NCBI RefSeq assembly: GCF_014640535.1
Contig: NZ_BMHD01000001.1
Location: forward strand, 1,242,214-1,306,213
From: Cnuibacter physcomitrellae
Lineage (GTDB): Bacteria > Actinomycetota > Actinomycetes > Actinomycetales > Microbacteriaceae
Direction of reading: 5' to 3'
Length of the DNA: 64,000 bases
Positions 14,613-23,554 of this stretch are shown here, in pieces. The position numbers and the translations under genes are program-made. The notes beneath the pieces are model-generated. The model was not told where the DNA came from, did not search any database, and saw only the letters and a list, made by a program, of their open reading frames with translations. Numbering within the stretch: the first letter of the stretch is position 1; the number at the start of each line of letters is the position of its first letter.

Positions 14613-15986
14613 ATCGCATTCGAACGCGCACCCGAGATCGAGAGAGCCCTCCGAGACGAGTATGACGCGCTCGCTCGCGGAGACCATCGCGCCGGACCTC
14701 GCGGCCGGCTCCTGTTCGCCGTGTCCACGGCGGACCTCGACGAGGGCAAGGGCGACGTGTACGTCGCCCTGGGGCTCTCGCGGGCCCTGGCGGCCCGAGG
14801 GTGGGGCGTCGCCCTGCATCCGATGTCGGACTGGGGCCGGCGGACGCCGGATGACGTCGACGCCGTCATCGTCATGCTCGAGAGCTTCGTGCCGGGCCTC
14901 CTCGCCCCGACGACGGCCGCGATCGCGTGGGCGCGGAACTGGATCGACGCCTGGTCCGAGCTGCCGTACCTGAGCGAGTACGACGGCGTCTGGGCCTCCT
15001 CCCCCGCGGCCGCCTCGACGCTTGCCGTGCCGTACGGCGACGAGGTCGCCGTCGTGCCGATCTCGGTCGACGCCGACCTCTTCTCCCCCTCCCCGTCACC
15101 CGTCGACCGTGAGGCCCTCCTCCTGACGACGGCCAACGGCTGGGGGTCTCCTCGGCAGCTCGACACCGTCCTCCACTCCGTGTCCGAGTCCGTGCCCACC
15201 ACGATGTTCGGGGTCGGGGACCCCGACACCGCGCCGCCGGCGGCGGACCACCGGGGAGCGGTGAGCTACTTCTCCCTGCCCGACGCGTACCGTCGGTCGT
15301 GGTTCGTCCTCGACGACGTGATCGCTCAGGCGCGGGTGTACGGCTGCCACAACAGCCGGCTCTTCGAGTCGATCGCTGCGGGCAGCATCCCGATCACCAA
15401 CGAGAGCCTCGGCCTCGACGCCCTCGGGCTCGAGGAGGTCCCGACGTACCGGGACTCGGCGGACCTGATCGCCACGATCGAGGGTCTCCACGCGGATCCG
15501 GCGACGTACGCCGCCCTGTCGGCACGACTCCAGGAGCGGGTCCGGTCGGCTCACACCACCTCCCTCCGAGCGGAGCAGGCGGAGGACCTCGTCGACGTCG
15601 CCGTCGCGCGCGCCCGGCAGAGTCCGCGGCCGCGCCCCATGCTCACCTGGGCCGCCCGGGAGCGCTGGTCCGCCATCGCCTCCTCGACCACGGCCGCCCT
15701 CCACGCGGACAGCATCGCCGAGCTGCAGCACGAGATCACCCGGCGCGAGGAGGAGGTCGAGTCACTCGAGCACGCCCTCACCGCCGCCCGAGCGGACGCC
15801 GCCGAGCTCGGCGAGGAGGTCGACCGGCTCACCACCGAGCGCGACACGCAGGAGGACGACCTGAGCCTCGTGCGCCAGGAGATCGCGACGCTGTCCTCCT
15901 GGCCCTCCGTCCGCGGCGAACGCCGCCTGAGGGCCCTGGCGACCACCGTCCTCCGCCACCTGCGGCCACGCCGTCGGAACACCTAA
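14613..15986 (+). CDS. CgeB-type glycosyltransferase with coiled-coil tail, apparent ATC start
   Basis: With ATC as start the protein has 457 residues. The N-terminal part (IAFERAPEIERALRDEYDAL, then LLFAVSTADLDEGKGDVYVA) is clearly protein-like, and the first beta strand LLFAVS is lost if translation begins at GTG 14721. CHNSRLFESIAAGSIPITNE at about residues 246-265 matches the donor-binding region of glycosyltransferase group 1 CgeB/YkvP-like proteins. Residues about 370-440 form a Glu/Arg/Leu heptad coiled coil, followed by a basic RLRALATTVLRHLRPRRR end. Conventional annotation would call 14721-15986 (421 residues). A single-base sequencing or evolutionary change from ATG to ATC is possible. 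Confidence 0.72.
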   Translation: MAFERAPEIERALRDEYDALARGDHRAGPRGRLLFAVSTADLDEGKGDVYVALGLSRALAARGWGVALHPMSDWGRRTPDDVDAVIVMLESFVPGLLAPTTAAIAWARNWIDAWSELPYLSEYDGVWASSPAAASTLAVPYGDEVAVVPISVDADLFSPSPSPVDREALLLTTANGWGSPRQLDTVLHSVSESVPTTMFGVGDPDTAPPAADHRGAVSYFSLPDAYRRSWFVLDDVIAQARVYGCHNSRLFESIAAGSIPITNESLGLDALGLEEVPTYRDSADLIATIEGLHADPATYAALSARLQERVRSAHTTSLRAEQAEDLVDVAVARARQSPRPRPMLTWAARERWSAIASSTTAALHADSIAELQHEITRREEEVESLEHALTAARADAAELGEEVDRLTTERDTQEDDLSLVRQEIATLSSWPSVRGERRLRALATTVLRHLRPRRRNT

Positions 15987-15992
15987 ACTCGG

Positions 15993-16961
15993 ATGACCAT
16001 GATCGATGCGCGCTCCCCCGCTGACCCTTTCGCCGAGATCGACCTCTATCGACCCACGCGCGTCGACGTCCCCAGCGCCTGGTACGGCCATGTGCCCTTC
16101 GGCCACTGGCTGGTCGGCGCCGTCCGACCCGACCTCCTCGTCGAGCTGGGCACGCACAACGGCGTCTCCTTCTCGTCGTTCTGCGACGCCGTGATCGCCG
16201 CAGGGCTCCCGACGACCTGCTACGCGGTCGACACCTGGGCCGGCGACTTCCAGGCGGGCGAGTACGGCGAGGACGTCTGGGTCGACTGGAGCGCCTTCTG
16301 CGCCCGGCGCTACGGCGACTTCACGCACCTGCTCCGCACGACCTTCGACGAGGCCGCGGAGCAGTTCTCCCCCGGCTCGATCGACCTGCTCCACATCGAC
16401 GGCCTGCACACCTACGAAGCGGTGCGGAACGACGTCGACCGGTGGCTTCCGAAGGTGTCGAGCCGCGGGGTGGTCATCATGCACGACATCGCCGAGCGCG
16501 ATCGCGAGTTCGGTGTCTGGAGGGTGTGGGACGAGCTCAAGGCCGCCTACCCCTCCTTCGAGTTCCACCACGAGCACGGGCTGGGGGTGCTCGCCGTCGG
16601 GGCGGACGTCCCCGAGGCCCTGCGCCCCTTCGTCGAGGCGGACGAGACCGAGGCCTCGCGCCTGCGCGCTCGCTTCGCCGCGGCCGGAGAGAGGCTGAAG
16701 CTCGACGAGGAGCGGCTCGACCTGCACCGCCGACTGGCCCAGTCGTACCGGGACCGCGAAGCGGAGATGGAGCGGGCGCAGCAGTACGAGTCCGAGACGT
16801 CCGCGGAGGCGACGGCCCTGCGGGGCCAGGTGGGGCGGATCTCGGCCGAGAACGAGGCCCTTCAGGCTCAGATCAGGGAGCTGCGCACGAGCACGTCGTG
16901 GCGGGTGTCGGCCCCCGTCAGGGCGGCCGGGTCGGTCGTCGCGAAGCTGAAGGGGCGCTAG
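15993..16961 (+). CDS. SAM-dependent methyltransferase with coiled-coil C-terminus
   Basis: A 322-residue protein. Residues about 40-215 are a class I methyltransferase of the Methyltransf_24 type: LLVELGTHNGVSFSSF is the SAM-binding glycine motif I, CYAVDTWAGD is motif II, and IDLLHIDGLHTYEAV and GVVIMHDI follow. Residues about 225-300 are a Glu/Arg/Leu coiled coil ending in TSTSWRVSAPVRAAG, the same tail type as the 81-residue protein at 5620. In the E. coli O8/O9a system a methyltransferase with a coiled coil (WbdD) caps the chain and sets its length. A similar capping role here is inference, supported by the Wzt C-terminal domain upstream. ATG 15999 is an alternative start, just after a TAAACT hexamer at 15984-15989. 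It converges with the next gene, overlapping by four bases. Confidence 0.82.
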   Translation: MTMIDARSPADPFAEIDLYRPTRVDVPSAWYGHVPFGHWLVGAVRPDLLVELGTHNGVSFSSFCDAVIAAGLPTTCYAVDTWAGDFQAGEYGEDVWVDWSAFCARRYGDFTHLLRTTFDEAAEQFSPGSIDLLHIDGLHTYEAVRNDVDRWLPKVSSRGVVIMHDIAERDREFGVWRVWDELKAAYPSFEFHHEHGLGVLAVGADVPEALRPFVEADETEASRLRARFAAAGERLKLDEERLDLHRRLAQSYRDREAEMERAQQYESETSAEATALRGQVGRISAENEALQAQIRELRTSTSWRVSAPVRAAGSVVAKLKGR

Positions 16962-17968
16962 GCCCCGCCGCGACGACCGCGGACCGCGAGGACGTCGGCG
17001 AGGAGCGTCTCGGCTCTCCTGTCGAAGGAGTGACGAGCGGCGACGTCGGCGGCGATCTCGCGCATCCTCGCGTCGTCGGGCCATCCCGGCTCCGCCGGAT
17101 CGAGCAGCGCGGCGAGCTCCTCCTGCGTCGCAGCGAAGCGCACGGCACCGCCGAAGTCGGCGTCCTTCGACTCGACCGGGTCGGAGACCACCCTCGCCCC
17201 CGCAGCGACGGCGTCGAAGAGCCGGTTCGAGAGGAATCCCTCCTCGGCCATCTCGCGCCAGTGGTCGTTCAGGACGATGCGGGCGCCGCGGTAGGCGTCC
17301 GGCACGCGGGCGTTGTCGAGGAACTCGGCGGCGACGTGCGACGGGTCGATGAAGTCGCCCCATCCGTCGCCGTAGATCGTCAGGTCGGCGCCGACGGCGA
17401 CCGCGTCGCGGACGATCGGACGGAAGACGCGTCGCGTCTTCCCCACGAAGAGGACGTCGCTCGCCAGCTCGTCGCCCGAGCGCCGCGGGGTGAACCGGCC
17501 GGGCGCGGTCGCCTGGGGCAGCGCCCGGACCGCGACGCCGTCCTCGGCAGCGATCCGCGCCGCCCAGCGACCGGAGGCGGCGTACCGGAGGTCGAAGCGG
17601 CGGAGCTCCTCAACGTCACGGCACTCGGGATGGCTGATCACCCAGATCACGTTGACCGCGCCGGGAACGAGCTCGGGTCGATGGAGGCCTGTGAGCTGGA
17701 GCACGACATCGTCGCGCAGACGGGCCACGGGCCGGATGCGCTGCTCGAGGCGGTCGACGTAGACCTCCTGGCCGAGCCGGCGCAGAGCCGCCGCGAGGTC
17801 CTCCGCGTAGTAGACGTCGCCCCAGACGTCCCCCGCGGGGCCGGCGGGAGCGGAGATGCGGAGGGACCACGTCAGCCGGGGAGCGCCTCGCAGGCGTCCC
17901 ACGGCGCGGCGCACGCCCCTCCGGACGGCGAACGCGCCCTTGCGCGCCCGCCGGAGGATCCCGCTCAC
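16958..17968 (-). CDS. CgeB/GT1-like glycosyltransferase
   Basis: A 336-residue GT-B fold protein. The basic N-terminus (residues 1-28) is followed by DVWGDVYYAEDLAAALRRLG, DVLFVGKTRRVFRPIV in the second Rossmann half, and FLSNRLFDAVAAGARVVSD as the donor-site motif of CgeB-like glycosyltransferases. It is related in layout to the ATC-start gene at 14613. It is the last gene of the minus-strand rfbC-rfbA operon, three bases after rfbA, and overlaps the convergent methyltransferase gene by four bases. Its donor is unknown; dTDP-rhamnose is likely from context. Confidence 0.78.
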   Translation of the reverse strand: MSGILRRARKGAFAVRRGVRRAVGRLRGAPRLTWSLRISAPAGPAGDVWGDVYYAEDLAAALRRLGQEVYVDRLEQRIRPVARLRDDVVLQLTGLHRPELVPGAVNVIWVISHPECRDVEELRRFDLRYAASGRWAARIAAEDGVAVRALPQATAPGRFTPRRSGDELASDVLFVGKTRRVFRPIVRDAVAVGADLTIYGDGWGDFIDPSHVAAEFLDNARVPDAYRGARIVLNDHWREMAEEGFLSNRLFDAVAAGARVVSDPVESKDADFGGAVRFAATQEELAALLDPAEPGWPDDARMREIAADVAARHSFDRRAETLLADVLAVRGRRGGA

Positions 17969-17971
17969 CGG

Positions 17972-18841
17972 CTACGACTCGCCGGCGATGAGCTCCTGCA
18001 GATACGCGCCGTAGCCGCTCTTCACCAGCGGCGCGGCGAGCTCGGCGAGCTGCGCGGTGTCGATCCACCCTGCGCGCCAGGCGATCTCCTCGATGCAGCC
18101 GATCTTGAAGCCCTGACGGTCCTCGATCACACGCACGTACTCGGATGCCTGCATCATCGACTCGAACGTTCCGGTGTCGAGCCACGCGGTGCCGCGATCG
18201 AGCACCTGCACGGTGAGGGTGCCGCGCTCCAGGTAGCGCTCGTTGACGGTGGAGATCTCCAGCTCGCCGCGCGCGCTCGGCTCGATCGACTTCGCGATCT
18301 CGACCACGTCGTTGTCGTAGAAGTAGAGACCGGGCACGGCGTAGTTGCTCTTGGGCTGCGCCGGCTTCTCCTCGATGGAGAGCGCACGGAACTCGTCGTC
18401 GAACTCGACCACGCCGTAGGCCTTGGGGTTCGACACGTGGTACGCGAAGATCCGGGCGCCGGTGAGCTCCTCGTTGTTCCGGAGCGAGGACCCGAGACCG
18501 ACACCGTGGAAGATGTTGTCGCCGAGGACGAGGGCGACGGACTCGTCGCCGATGAACTCCTCACCGATGATGAACGCCTGCGCGAGACCGTCGGGCGAGG
18601 GCTGGACCGCGTACTCGAGACGGATGCCCAGGCTCGATCCGTCGCCGAGGAGCGCCTTGAACTGCTCGTTGTACTCCGGCGTCGTGATGATGAGGATCTC
18701 GCTGATGCCCGCCATCATCAGGGTCGACAGCGGGTAGTAGATCATCGGCTTGTCGTAGATCGGCATCAGCTGCTTGGAGATGCCCTTGGTGATCGGCCAG
18801 AGCCGCGTGCCGGAGCCTCCGGCGAGGATGATCCCGCGCAT
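17972..18841 (-). CDS. rfbA: Glucose-1-phosphate thymidylyltransferase
   Basis: A 289-residue enzyme of full family length that makes dTDP-glucose from dTTP and glucose 1-phosphate, the first step of dTDP-L-rhamnose synthesis. [20 protein letters not shown] is the nucleotidyltransferase signature, with [19 protein letters not shown] next to it and VLGDNIFHG as the metal/sugar site. The ATG overlaps the rfbC stop by one base. The product also feeds the amino-sugar branch served by the DegT aminotransferase upstream. Confidence 0.97.
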   Translation of the reverse strand: MRGIILAGGSGTRLWPITKGISKQLMPIYDKPMIYYPLSTLMMAGISEILIITTPEYNEQFKALLGDGSSLGIRLEYAVQPSPDGLAQAFIIGEEFIGDESVALVLGDNIFHGVGLGSSLRNNEELTGARIFAYHVSNPKAYGVVEFDDEFRALSIEEKPAQPKSNYAVPGLYFYDNDVVEIAKSIEPSARGELEISTVNERYLERGTLTVQVLDRGTAWLDTGTFESMMQASEYVRVIEDRQGFKIGCIEEIAWRAGWIDTAQLAELAAPLVKSGYGAYLQELIAGES

Positions 18842-19464
18842 CAGCGACCACCCTCCGTCGCACCGCGGCTCAGCGAGTCGTAGAACGCCCGCGCCTCGTC
18901 CCAGGTCGGGAGGAGCCCGGACGCCGCCGCCTCGCTGAGGCCGGGGGCGTCGGTGTCCTTCGGAGAGAGCAGCAGCTCGCCGGCGGCCTCGGGGAACACC
19001 AGGCCCACCTCCTCGTCGAGCGGGTTGATCCCGTGCTCGCGCTCCGCGTTGAAGGTGCTCGAGACCAGGTAGCTGACGGTGGCGTCATCGGTGAGCGCGA
19101 CGAAGGCGTGACCCAGGCCCTCGGCCAGGTAGATGCCGCGGCGGTCGACGTCGTCGAGGAGCACCGAGTCCCACTGACCGAAGGTCGGCGATCCGACGCG
19201 GATGTCGATCACGAAGTCGAGCACGGCGCCGTGGGTGGCCGTGACGTACTTGGCCTGGCTCGGCGGGATGTCGGCGAAGTGGATGCCGCGCACCACACCG
19301 CGCTTGGAGACCGAGGTGTTCGCCTGCGCGAGGTCGAGGGGGTGTCCGATCTCGGCGGCCAGCCTGTCGAAGCGGTACCACTCGAGGAACACGCCACGAT
19401 CGTCCGGGAACTGCCGAGGGGTGATCTCGTAGCTGTCCGGGATGCTCAGTTCTCTGAATTGCAC
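18841..19464 (-). CDS. rfbC: dTDP-4-dehydrorhamnose 3,5-epimerase
   Basis: A 207-residue cupin-fold epimerase. [29 protein letters not shown] with the catalytic His in RGIHF, the [13 protein letters not shown] loop, and [20 protein letters not shown] are conserved in RmlC. It converts dTDP-4-keto-6-deoxyglucose to dTDP-4-keto-rhamnose in the cytoplasm. It sits nine bases after the DegT aminotransferase gene and overlaps rfbA by one base. The last 30 residues are longer than in the shortest RmlC proteins, which is usual in actinobacteria. Confidence 0.96.
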   Translation of the reverse strand: MQFRELSIPDSYEITPRQFPDDRGVFLEWYRFDRLAAEIGHPLDLAQANTSVSKRGVVRGIHFADIPPSQAKYVTATHGAVLDFVIDIRVGSPTFGQWDSVLLDDVDRRGIYLAEGLGHAFVALTDDATVSYLVSSTFNAEREHGINPLDEEVGLVFPEAAGELLLSPKDTDAPGLSEAAASGLLPTWDEARAFYDSLSRGATEGGR

Positions 19465-19473
19465 CCGTGCAGT

Positions 19474-20637
19474 CTAGCGGGGGCGGAATGAGCGGACACC
19501 GTCGAGCACCCGCTCGACCTCCGCATCCGTCATGCCCGCCCAGAGGGGCAGGCGCACGAGCCTGTCGTGGAAGCGGGCGGCCCGATCGAGGGGACGCACC
19601 CTCCTGCCGTAGCGGAGCCCCGCGGGTGCGCTGTCGAGCGGGATGTAGTGGAACGCCGCGCGCACGCCGCGCGCCTTGAGGTGCGCGATCAGCGCCTGCT
19701 GGTCCTCGTGCTCGGGCAGCAGCAGGTAGTAGAGGTGAGCGGAGTGCTCGAGACCCGGCGCGGCCGACATCGTGTCGACGCCGTGCTCCCCCGCCCAGTC
19801 GGCGAGCCCTGCCGCGTAGGCGTCCCACACCGCGCGCCGCCTGCGCTGGATCTCGTCGAAGGCGGCGAGCTGGGCGTCGAGCACGGCGGCGTTGAGCTCG
19901 CTCGGGAGGTAGCTGGACCCCGCGTCCTGCCAGGAGTACTTGTCGACGGCGCCCCGGAGGAAGCGCGAGCGGTCGGTTCCCTTCTCGCGGATGATCTCCG
20001 CGCGGGCGACGTAGCGCTCGTCGTTGATGAGGAGGGCGCCGCCCTCGCCGCAGTGGACGTTCTTGGTGTCGTGGAAGCTCTGCGCCCCGAAGGCGCCCTC
20101 CGTGCCCAGTCGACGTCCGCCGGAGACGCCGCCGAGGCCGTGGGCGTTGTCCTCGATGATCGGGATGCCCCTCGGCCGGGCGATCGCCTCCAGCGCGTCG
20201 AGGTCGGCGGCCACTCCCCCGTAGTGCATGACGGAGATCGCGCGGGTGCGCTCGGTCACGGCCTCCGCGACGGACTCGGGGTCGACGTTGCCGGTGCGGG
20301 GGTCGATGTCGGCGAAGACCGGCGTCGCGCCGCGCGTGACGATCGCCGTCGCGGCGGACGGGAAGGTGAACGTCGGCAGCACGACCTCGTCTCCCGGTCC
20401 GAGGTCGAGGAGCATCGACGCCATCTCGAGCGCGTGCGTGCAGGACGTCGTCAGCAGGACGTGCCCGGCCCCCGTGATCTCCCGCAGGCGCGCGGTGGCG
20501 GAGGCGGTGAAGACCCCGTCGCCGTGCGAGTGGTCGGACCGCAGGACCCGGTCGAGGTTCTCCAGCTCGCCGGGCGCCCGGAACGGCCGGCTGAACACGA
20601 CGTCTCCCCCACCGGAGTCTCCCCCCGCCACCGTCAC
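19474..20637 (-). CDS. DegT/DnrJ/EryC1 family sugar aminotransferase (WecE-like)
   Basis: A 387-residue PLP-dependent aminotransferase. TSCTHALEMASMLL binds the cofactor phosphate, DEVVLPTFTFPSAATAI, IIEDNAHGLGG and FGAQSFHDTKNVHCGEGGA surround the Schiff-base lysine (HDTKN), and AGSSYLPSELNAAVLDAQL matches dTDP-4-amino-4,6-dideoxyhexose transaminases such as WecE/RffA. It would aminate a dTDP-4-keto-6-deoxysugar derived from the RfbA/RfbB products. The GTG start at 20637 overlaps the upstream GtrB-like gene stop (GTGA), which indicates coupling. A longer open frame to 20811 lies within the neighbour and is rejected. Confidence 0.92.
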   Translation of the reverse strand: MTVAGGDSGGGDVVFSRPFRAPGELENLDRVLRSDHSHGDGVFTASATARLREITGAGHVLLTTSCTHALEMASMLLDLGPGDEVVLPTFTFPSAATAIVTRGATPVFADIDPRTGNVDPESVAEAVTERTRAISVMHYGGVAADLDALEAIARPRGIPIIEDNAHGLGGVSGGRRLGTEGAFGAQSFHDTKNVHCGEGGALLINDERYVARAEIIREKGTDRSRFLRGAVDKYSWQDAGSSYLPSELNAAVLDAQLAAFDEIQRRRRAVWDAYAAGLADWAGEHGVDTMSAAPGLEHSAHLYYLLLPEHEDQQALIAHLKARGVRAAFHYIPLDSAPAGLRYGRRVRPLDRAARFHDRLVRLPLWAGMTDAEVERVLDGVRSFRPR

Positions 20638-21647
20638 AGCGTCCGCGGGGAGGGGGTGTCGGACATGACGGTCTCCGGGTCGTCCACCACGAGATAGAGC
20701 GGACGGCCCATCGAGACGCTGAGCGAGACGCCGATGTACTCCGCGATCACGCCGAGCGAGACGAGGACGGCGCCGAAGCAGATCAGCATGACGACCATGG
20801 TCGAGCCCCACCCCTCCACCGAGTCGCCCTCGCCGACGATCATCGCGACGATGACGTACACGGCGAGGAGGAACCCGATCGCCGCCAGAGCACCGCCCAG
20901 CACGCTCACGAGGCGCAGGCCGCGCGTCCCGCTCGTCAGCACCATCCGCCAGAAGTAGGCGAAGAGGGAGCCGACCGTGTAGCTGGAGACCCGGCCGTCG
21001 TCGGAGCGCAGCCGGGTCGGGACGGTCGCCACCCGGTTGGTGACCCAGGACAGCGCCACGTCGAGGTAGACGCCGGTCGCCGCGAACTGCGCGAGCTTAC
21101 GGGCCATGTCGCCGCGGATGAGGCGGTAGCTCTGGAACAGGCGCGCATCCGGCGTGTCGAAGACCCGGCCGAGCAGCGACTTCGACGATCGAGACGCCAC
21201 CGACCGCACGGCGCCGTGCGGTCGCTCGTTGGTGAAGTCGGCGTAGACGACGCCGGCACGCTCCTGCACGGCGGCGTCGAGGAAGAGCGGGATGGCGGCC
21301 GGGTCGTGCTGGCCGTCCTCGTCCATCGTCACGATCCAGCGGCCCGTGGCGCGGGCGAGCCCCGCGATCGTCGCGGCGTGCTGACCGAAGTTCCGGCTGA
21401 GCCACACGATCCTGACGAACGGATGCCGGGCGGCGAGGTCCCGCATCACCACGTCGGAGTGGTCGGGGCCGTTGTCGTGCACGAGGACCACCTCGTCGAC
21501 GCGGTAGGCGATGCCCCCTGGCGTGACGCTCGTGTGGGTGAGAGGCTCGAGCTCGGACACGACCGACGCCAGCGTGCGCTCACCCTGGTAGACGGGGATC
21601 ACCACCGACACCGAGTAGGCGGCCTCCCCCAGCTCGTCCTGTTGCAC
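20634..21647 (-). CDS. GtrB-like polyprenyl-phosphate glycosyltransferase
   Basis: A 337-residue GT2 protein with a dolichol-phosphate-mannose-synthase layout. VSVVIPVYQGERTLASVV opens the GT-A domain, WLSRNFGQHAATIAGLARA and VTMDEDGQHDP carry the acidic motif, and TNERPHGAVRSVASR follows. The C-terminus (about residues 245-315) has two membrane helices, as in GtrB/ArnC. Such enzymes charge undecaprenyl phosphate with a single sugar on the cytoplasmic face. It is coupled to the aminotransferase gene, so the lipid-linked sugar may be an amino-dideoxyhexose. That link is inference. Confidence 0.88.
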   Translation of the reverse strand: MQQDELGEAAYSVSVVIPVYQGERTLASVVSELEPLTHTSVTPGGIAYRVDEVVLVHDNGPDHSDVVMRDLAARHPFVRIVWLSRNFGQHAATIAGLARATGRWIVTMDEDGQHDPAAIPLFLDAAVQERAGVVYADFTNERPHGAVRSVASRSSKSLLGRVFDTPDARLFQSYRLIRGDMARKLAQFAATGVYLDVALSWVTNRVATVPTRLRSDDGRVSSYTVGSLFAYFWRMVLTSGTRGLRLVSVLGGALAAIGFLLAVYVIVAMIVGEGDSVEGWGSTMVVMLICFGAVLVSLGVIAEYIGVSLSVSMGRPLYLVVDDPETVMSDTPSPRTL

Positions 21648-21721
21648 GGCGGAAACGTATCATGTGGATTCGACATGAACCGGGATGCCCGAGCGGCATC
21701 TCACGCCCTCTCAGACGACGT

Positions 21722-23554
21722 TCACCCTTGCTGGGGGCCTCCGGCCAGGGAGAGGAACACGAAGCGGCCGTCGTCGGACCTCTCCGGCGATGCTCCCGTC
21801 GTCTGCTGGAGCTGCCCCAGGACGTCCGCGCCGCGGTCCGCGTAGCCCGCCGTGTCGACGACGACGCCGCAGGCGTCGATCCCGTCGAGCTTCTGGAGGA
21901 GCTCCGGCACCGGCAGCGACGACCACGACCCCACCTCGTCGACCTCGGGCCTGCCCTTGATGCCGCCCGCGGTCCAGCGCACGGAGTCGGAGTGGAGGAA
22001 CGGTCGGAGCTCGTCGGTGTCCGTCATGCCGTTCACGGGCGGCGACTCGGGGAAGGCGATGTAGGGCAGCTGGTAGACGATGCAGTCGGCCGGCACGGCG
22101 GCCTCGACGTCCTCCGCGAACCGCTGGTCGGAGTCGAACGACGCGACCGCGGCCGCCCTGGCCGACTGGTCCACGGCGGGGATCTGGTCCCAGGTCGCCA
22201 GGACCACGAGCACGACCGCCAGCGGCACCGCCACGACCCAGCGCCGCGCGGAGGACCGCCGTGTCGCGGCACGACGGCGGAGGACCGCCCGCCGCACGAG
22301 GCGGTCGAGCAGGAGGCCCACCGCGGCGAGCGAGAGCAGCGCGAGGAGGATGGCCATCCGGTTCCACGACCGGATGGGGAAGTCGACGAAGGAGAGGAAG
22401 GTCGAGAACCCGCCGACGGTAGCGAAGAGGAAGGCGGTGAGCGCCAGACCGGCGAGGATCGACAGCCGGCGCGCCAGCGACCGCGTCGTGCGCCAGCCAG
22501 GACGTCCCGCCGACAGCAGCAGGTGCAGCGCCGCGACGAGCAGCGCGATCAGCCCGGCGGACGCGATGATGCCGAGCACCGGCTGCTCGCTCGGCAGCGG
22601 GTAGTGGGCGTCGTAGAGCGCCCGCAGGGTGGCGAAGGGCTCGAAGCGATGACCGGGCGTGGGCAGCAGCAGAGCCGCGAGCTTGAACGAGTAGAGCTCG
22701 GCCTCGGGCGGGCTGCGCACCAGGACGGCGTCGTTCACCCCGTTCTGCAGGCGGTAGAGCAGGTCCGGCAGGAGGTTGATCGCCATCGTGACGACGAGGA
22801 CGCCTCCGGCCGCGGCCGCGCCCCAGAACGGTCGCCACCGCCGGGTGCGCCAGAGCCGGGAGACGCCGGCGACGGCCAGGAGGAGCGCCACGAAGACCGT
22901 GTAGTAGCTCGACGCCGTGGCGATCAGGACGAACGAGCCGAGCGTCGCCGCGTTGCGCAGGGTCAGCACGCGCACCGGTCCGGAACCGGTGGGCCGCAGA
23001 CGCCAGAGTCCGCGTCCGGTCGCCACTCGCCACACGATCCCGAGGGCGAGCGGCACCACGAAGTACTGCGCGAGGAAGAGGTGACCCTCCCCCTTGATGA
23101 AGTGGTACGGGGCGAGGGAGTAGACCACCGCGAGCGCGACCGAGAGCGTCCGAGACACGCCCACCCGCCGCAGGAACCACACCGCGGTGAGCGCGGCGAG
23201 CGGGAAGCCGAGCACGAAGTACACGTTCATCAGCACGCCGAACTGCCCGCTGAAGACGCGGAGGAGGTTCGCGGCGATGAAGTTGAGGTTGTCGGCCTGC
23301 GGGTAGTCGTTGTACCGCTGGCCGTAGGGCGCCCCGAGATCGGGCTGGTAGGTGAACCACCCGGTCTCGATGACGGTCTTGAAGTGGGAGGCGACGGCGA
23401 GGGCGTCGCCCGAGTACCAGAACGGCACCGTCCAGTCGACGTGCCAGAGGTCGAACCCGATCCACAGGGCGGCGAGCGACAGGACCGCCGCCGTCGCGTA
23501 GGGCAGCCACCGCCAGGTGGCCAGTCGCAGCGACAACCGGTCGAGGGTCCTCAT
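21722..23554 (-). CDS. Large polytopic membrane protein, putative GT-C glycosyltransferase
   Basis: A 610-residue integral membrane protein. About 12 hydrophobic segments span residues 18-470, and the last 130 residues are a soluble domain with DCIVYQLPYIAFPESPPVNG. The layout resembles YfhO/GtrC-like lipid-phosphate-sugar-dependent transferases. An extracytoplasmic loop after TM1 (DLWHVDWTVPFWYSGDAL) contains acidic residues, as expected for a GT-C active site. The ATG at 23554 overlaps the stop of the upstream GT2 gene (ATGA). Together with the GtrA- and GtrB-like neighbours it could transfer the lipid-linked sugar to the polymer outside the membrane. I do not assign a sugar. Confidence 0.75.
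   Translation of the reverse strand: MRTLDRLSLRLATWRWLPYATAAVLSLAALWIGFDLWHVDWTVPFWYSGDALAVASHFKTVIETGWFTYQPDLGAPYGQRYNDYPQADNLNFIAANLLRVFSGQFGVLMNVYFVLGFPLAALTAVWFLRRVGVSRTLSVALAVVYSLAPYHFIKGEGHLFLAQYFVVPLALGIVWRVATGRGLWRLRPTGSGPVRVLTLRNAATLGSFVLIATASSYYTVFVALLLAVAGVSRLWRTRRWRPFWGAAAAGGVLVVTMAINLLPDLLYRLQNGVNDAVLVRSPPEAELYSFKLAALLLPTPGHRFEPFATLRALYDAHYPLPSEQPVLGIIASAGLIALLVAALHLLLSAGRPGWRTTRSLARRLSILAGLALTAFLFATVGGFSTFLSFVDFPIRSWNRMAILLALLSLAAVGLLLDRLVRRAVLRRRAATRRSSARRWVVAVPLAVVLVVLATWDQIPAVDQSARAAAVASFDSDQRFAEDVEAAVPADCIVYQLPYIAFPESPPVNGMTDTDELRPFLHSDSVRWTAGGIKGRPEVDEVGSWSSLPVPELLQKLDGIDACGVVVDTAGYADRGADVLGQLQQTTGASPERSDDGRFVFLSLAGGPQQG

Noticed and set aside
14578-14973. ATG-started 131-residue frame overlapping the ATC-start gene
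   Set aside because: It is out of frame with the conserved glycosyltransferase and has Ser/Arg/Thr shadow composition.
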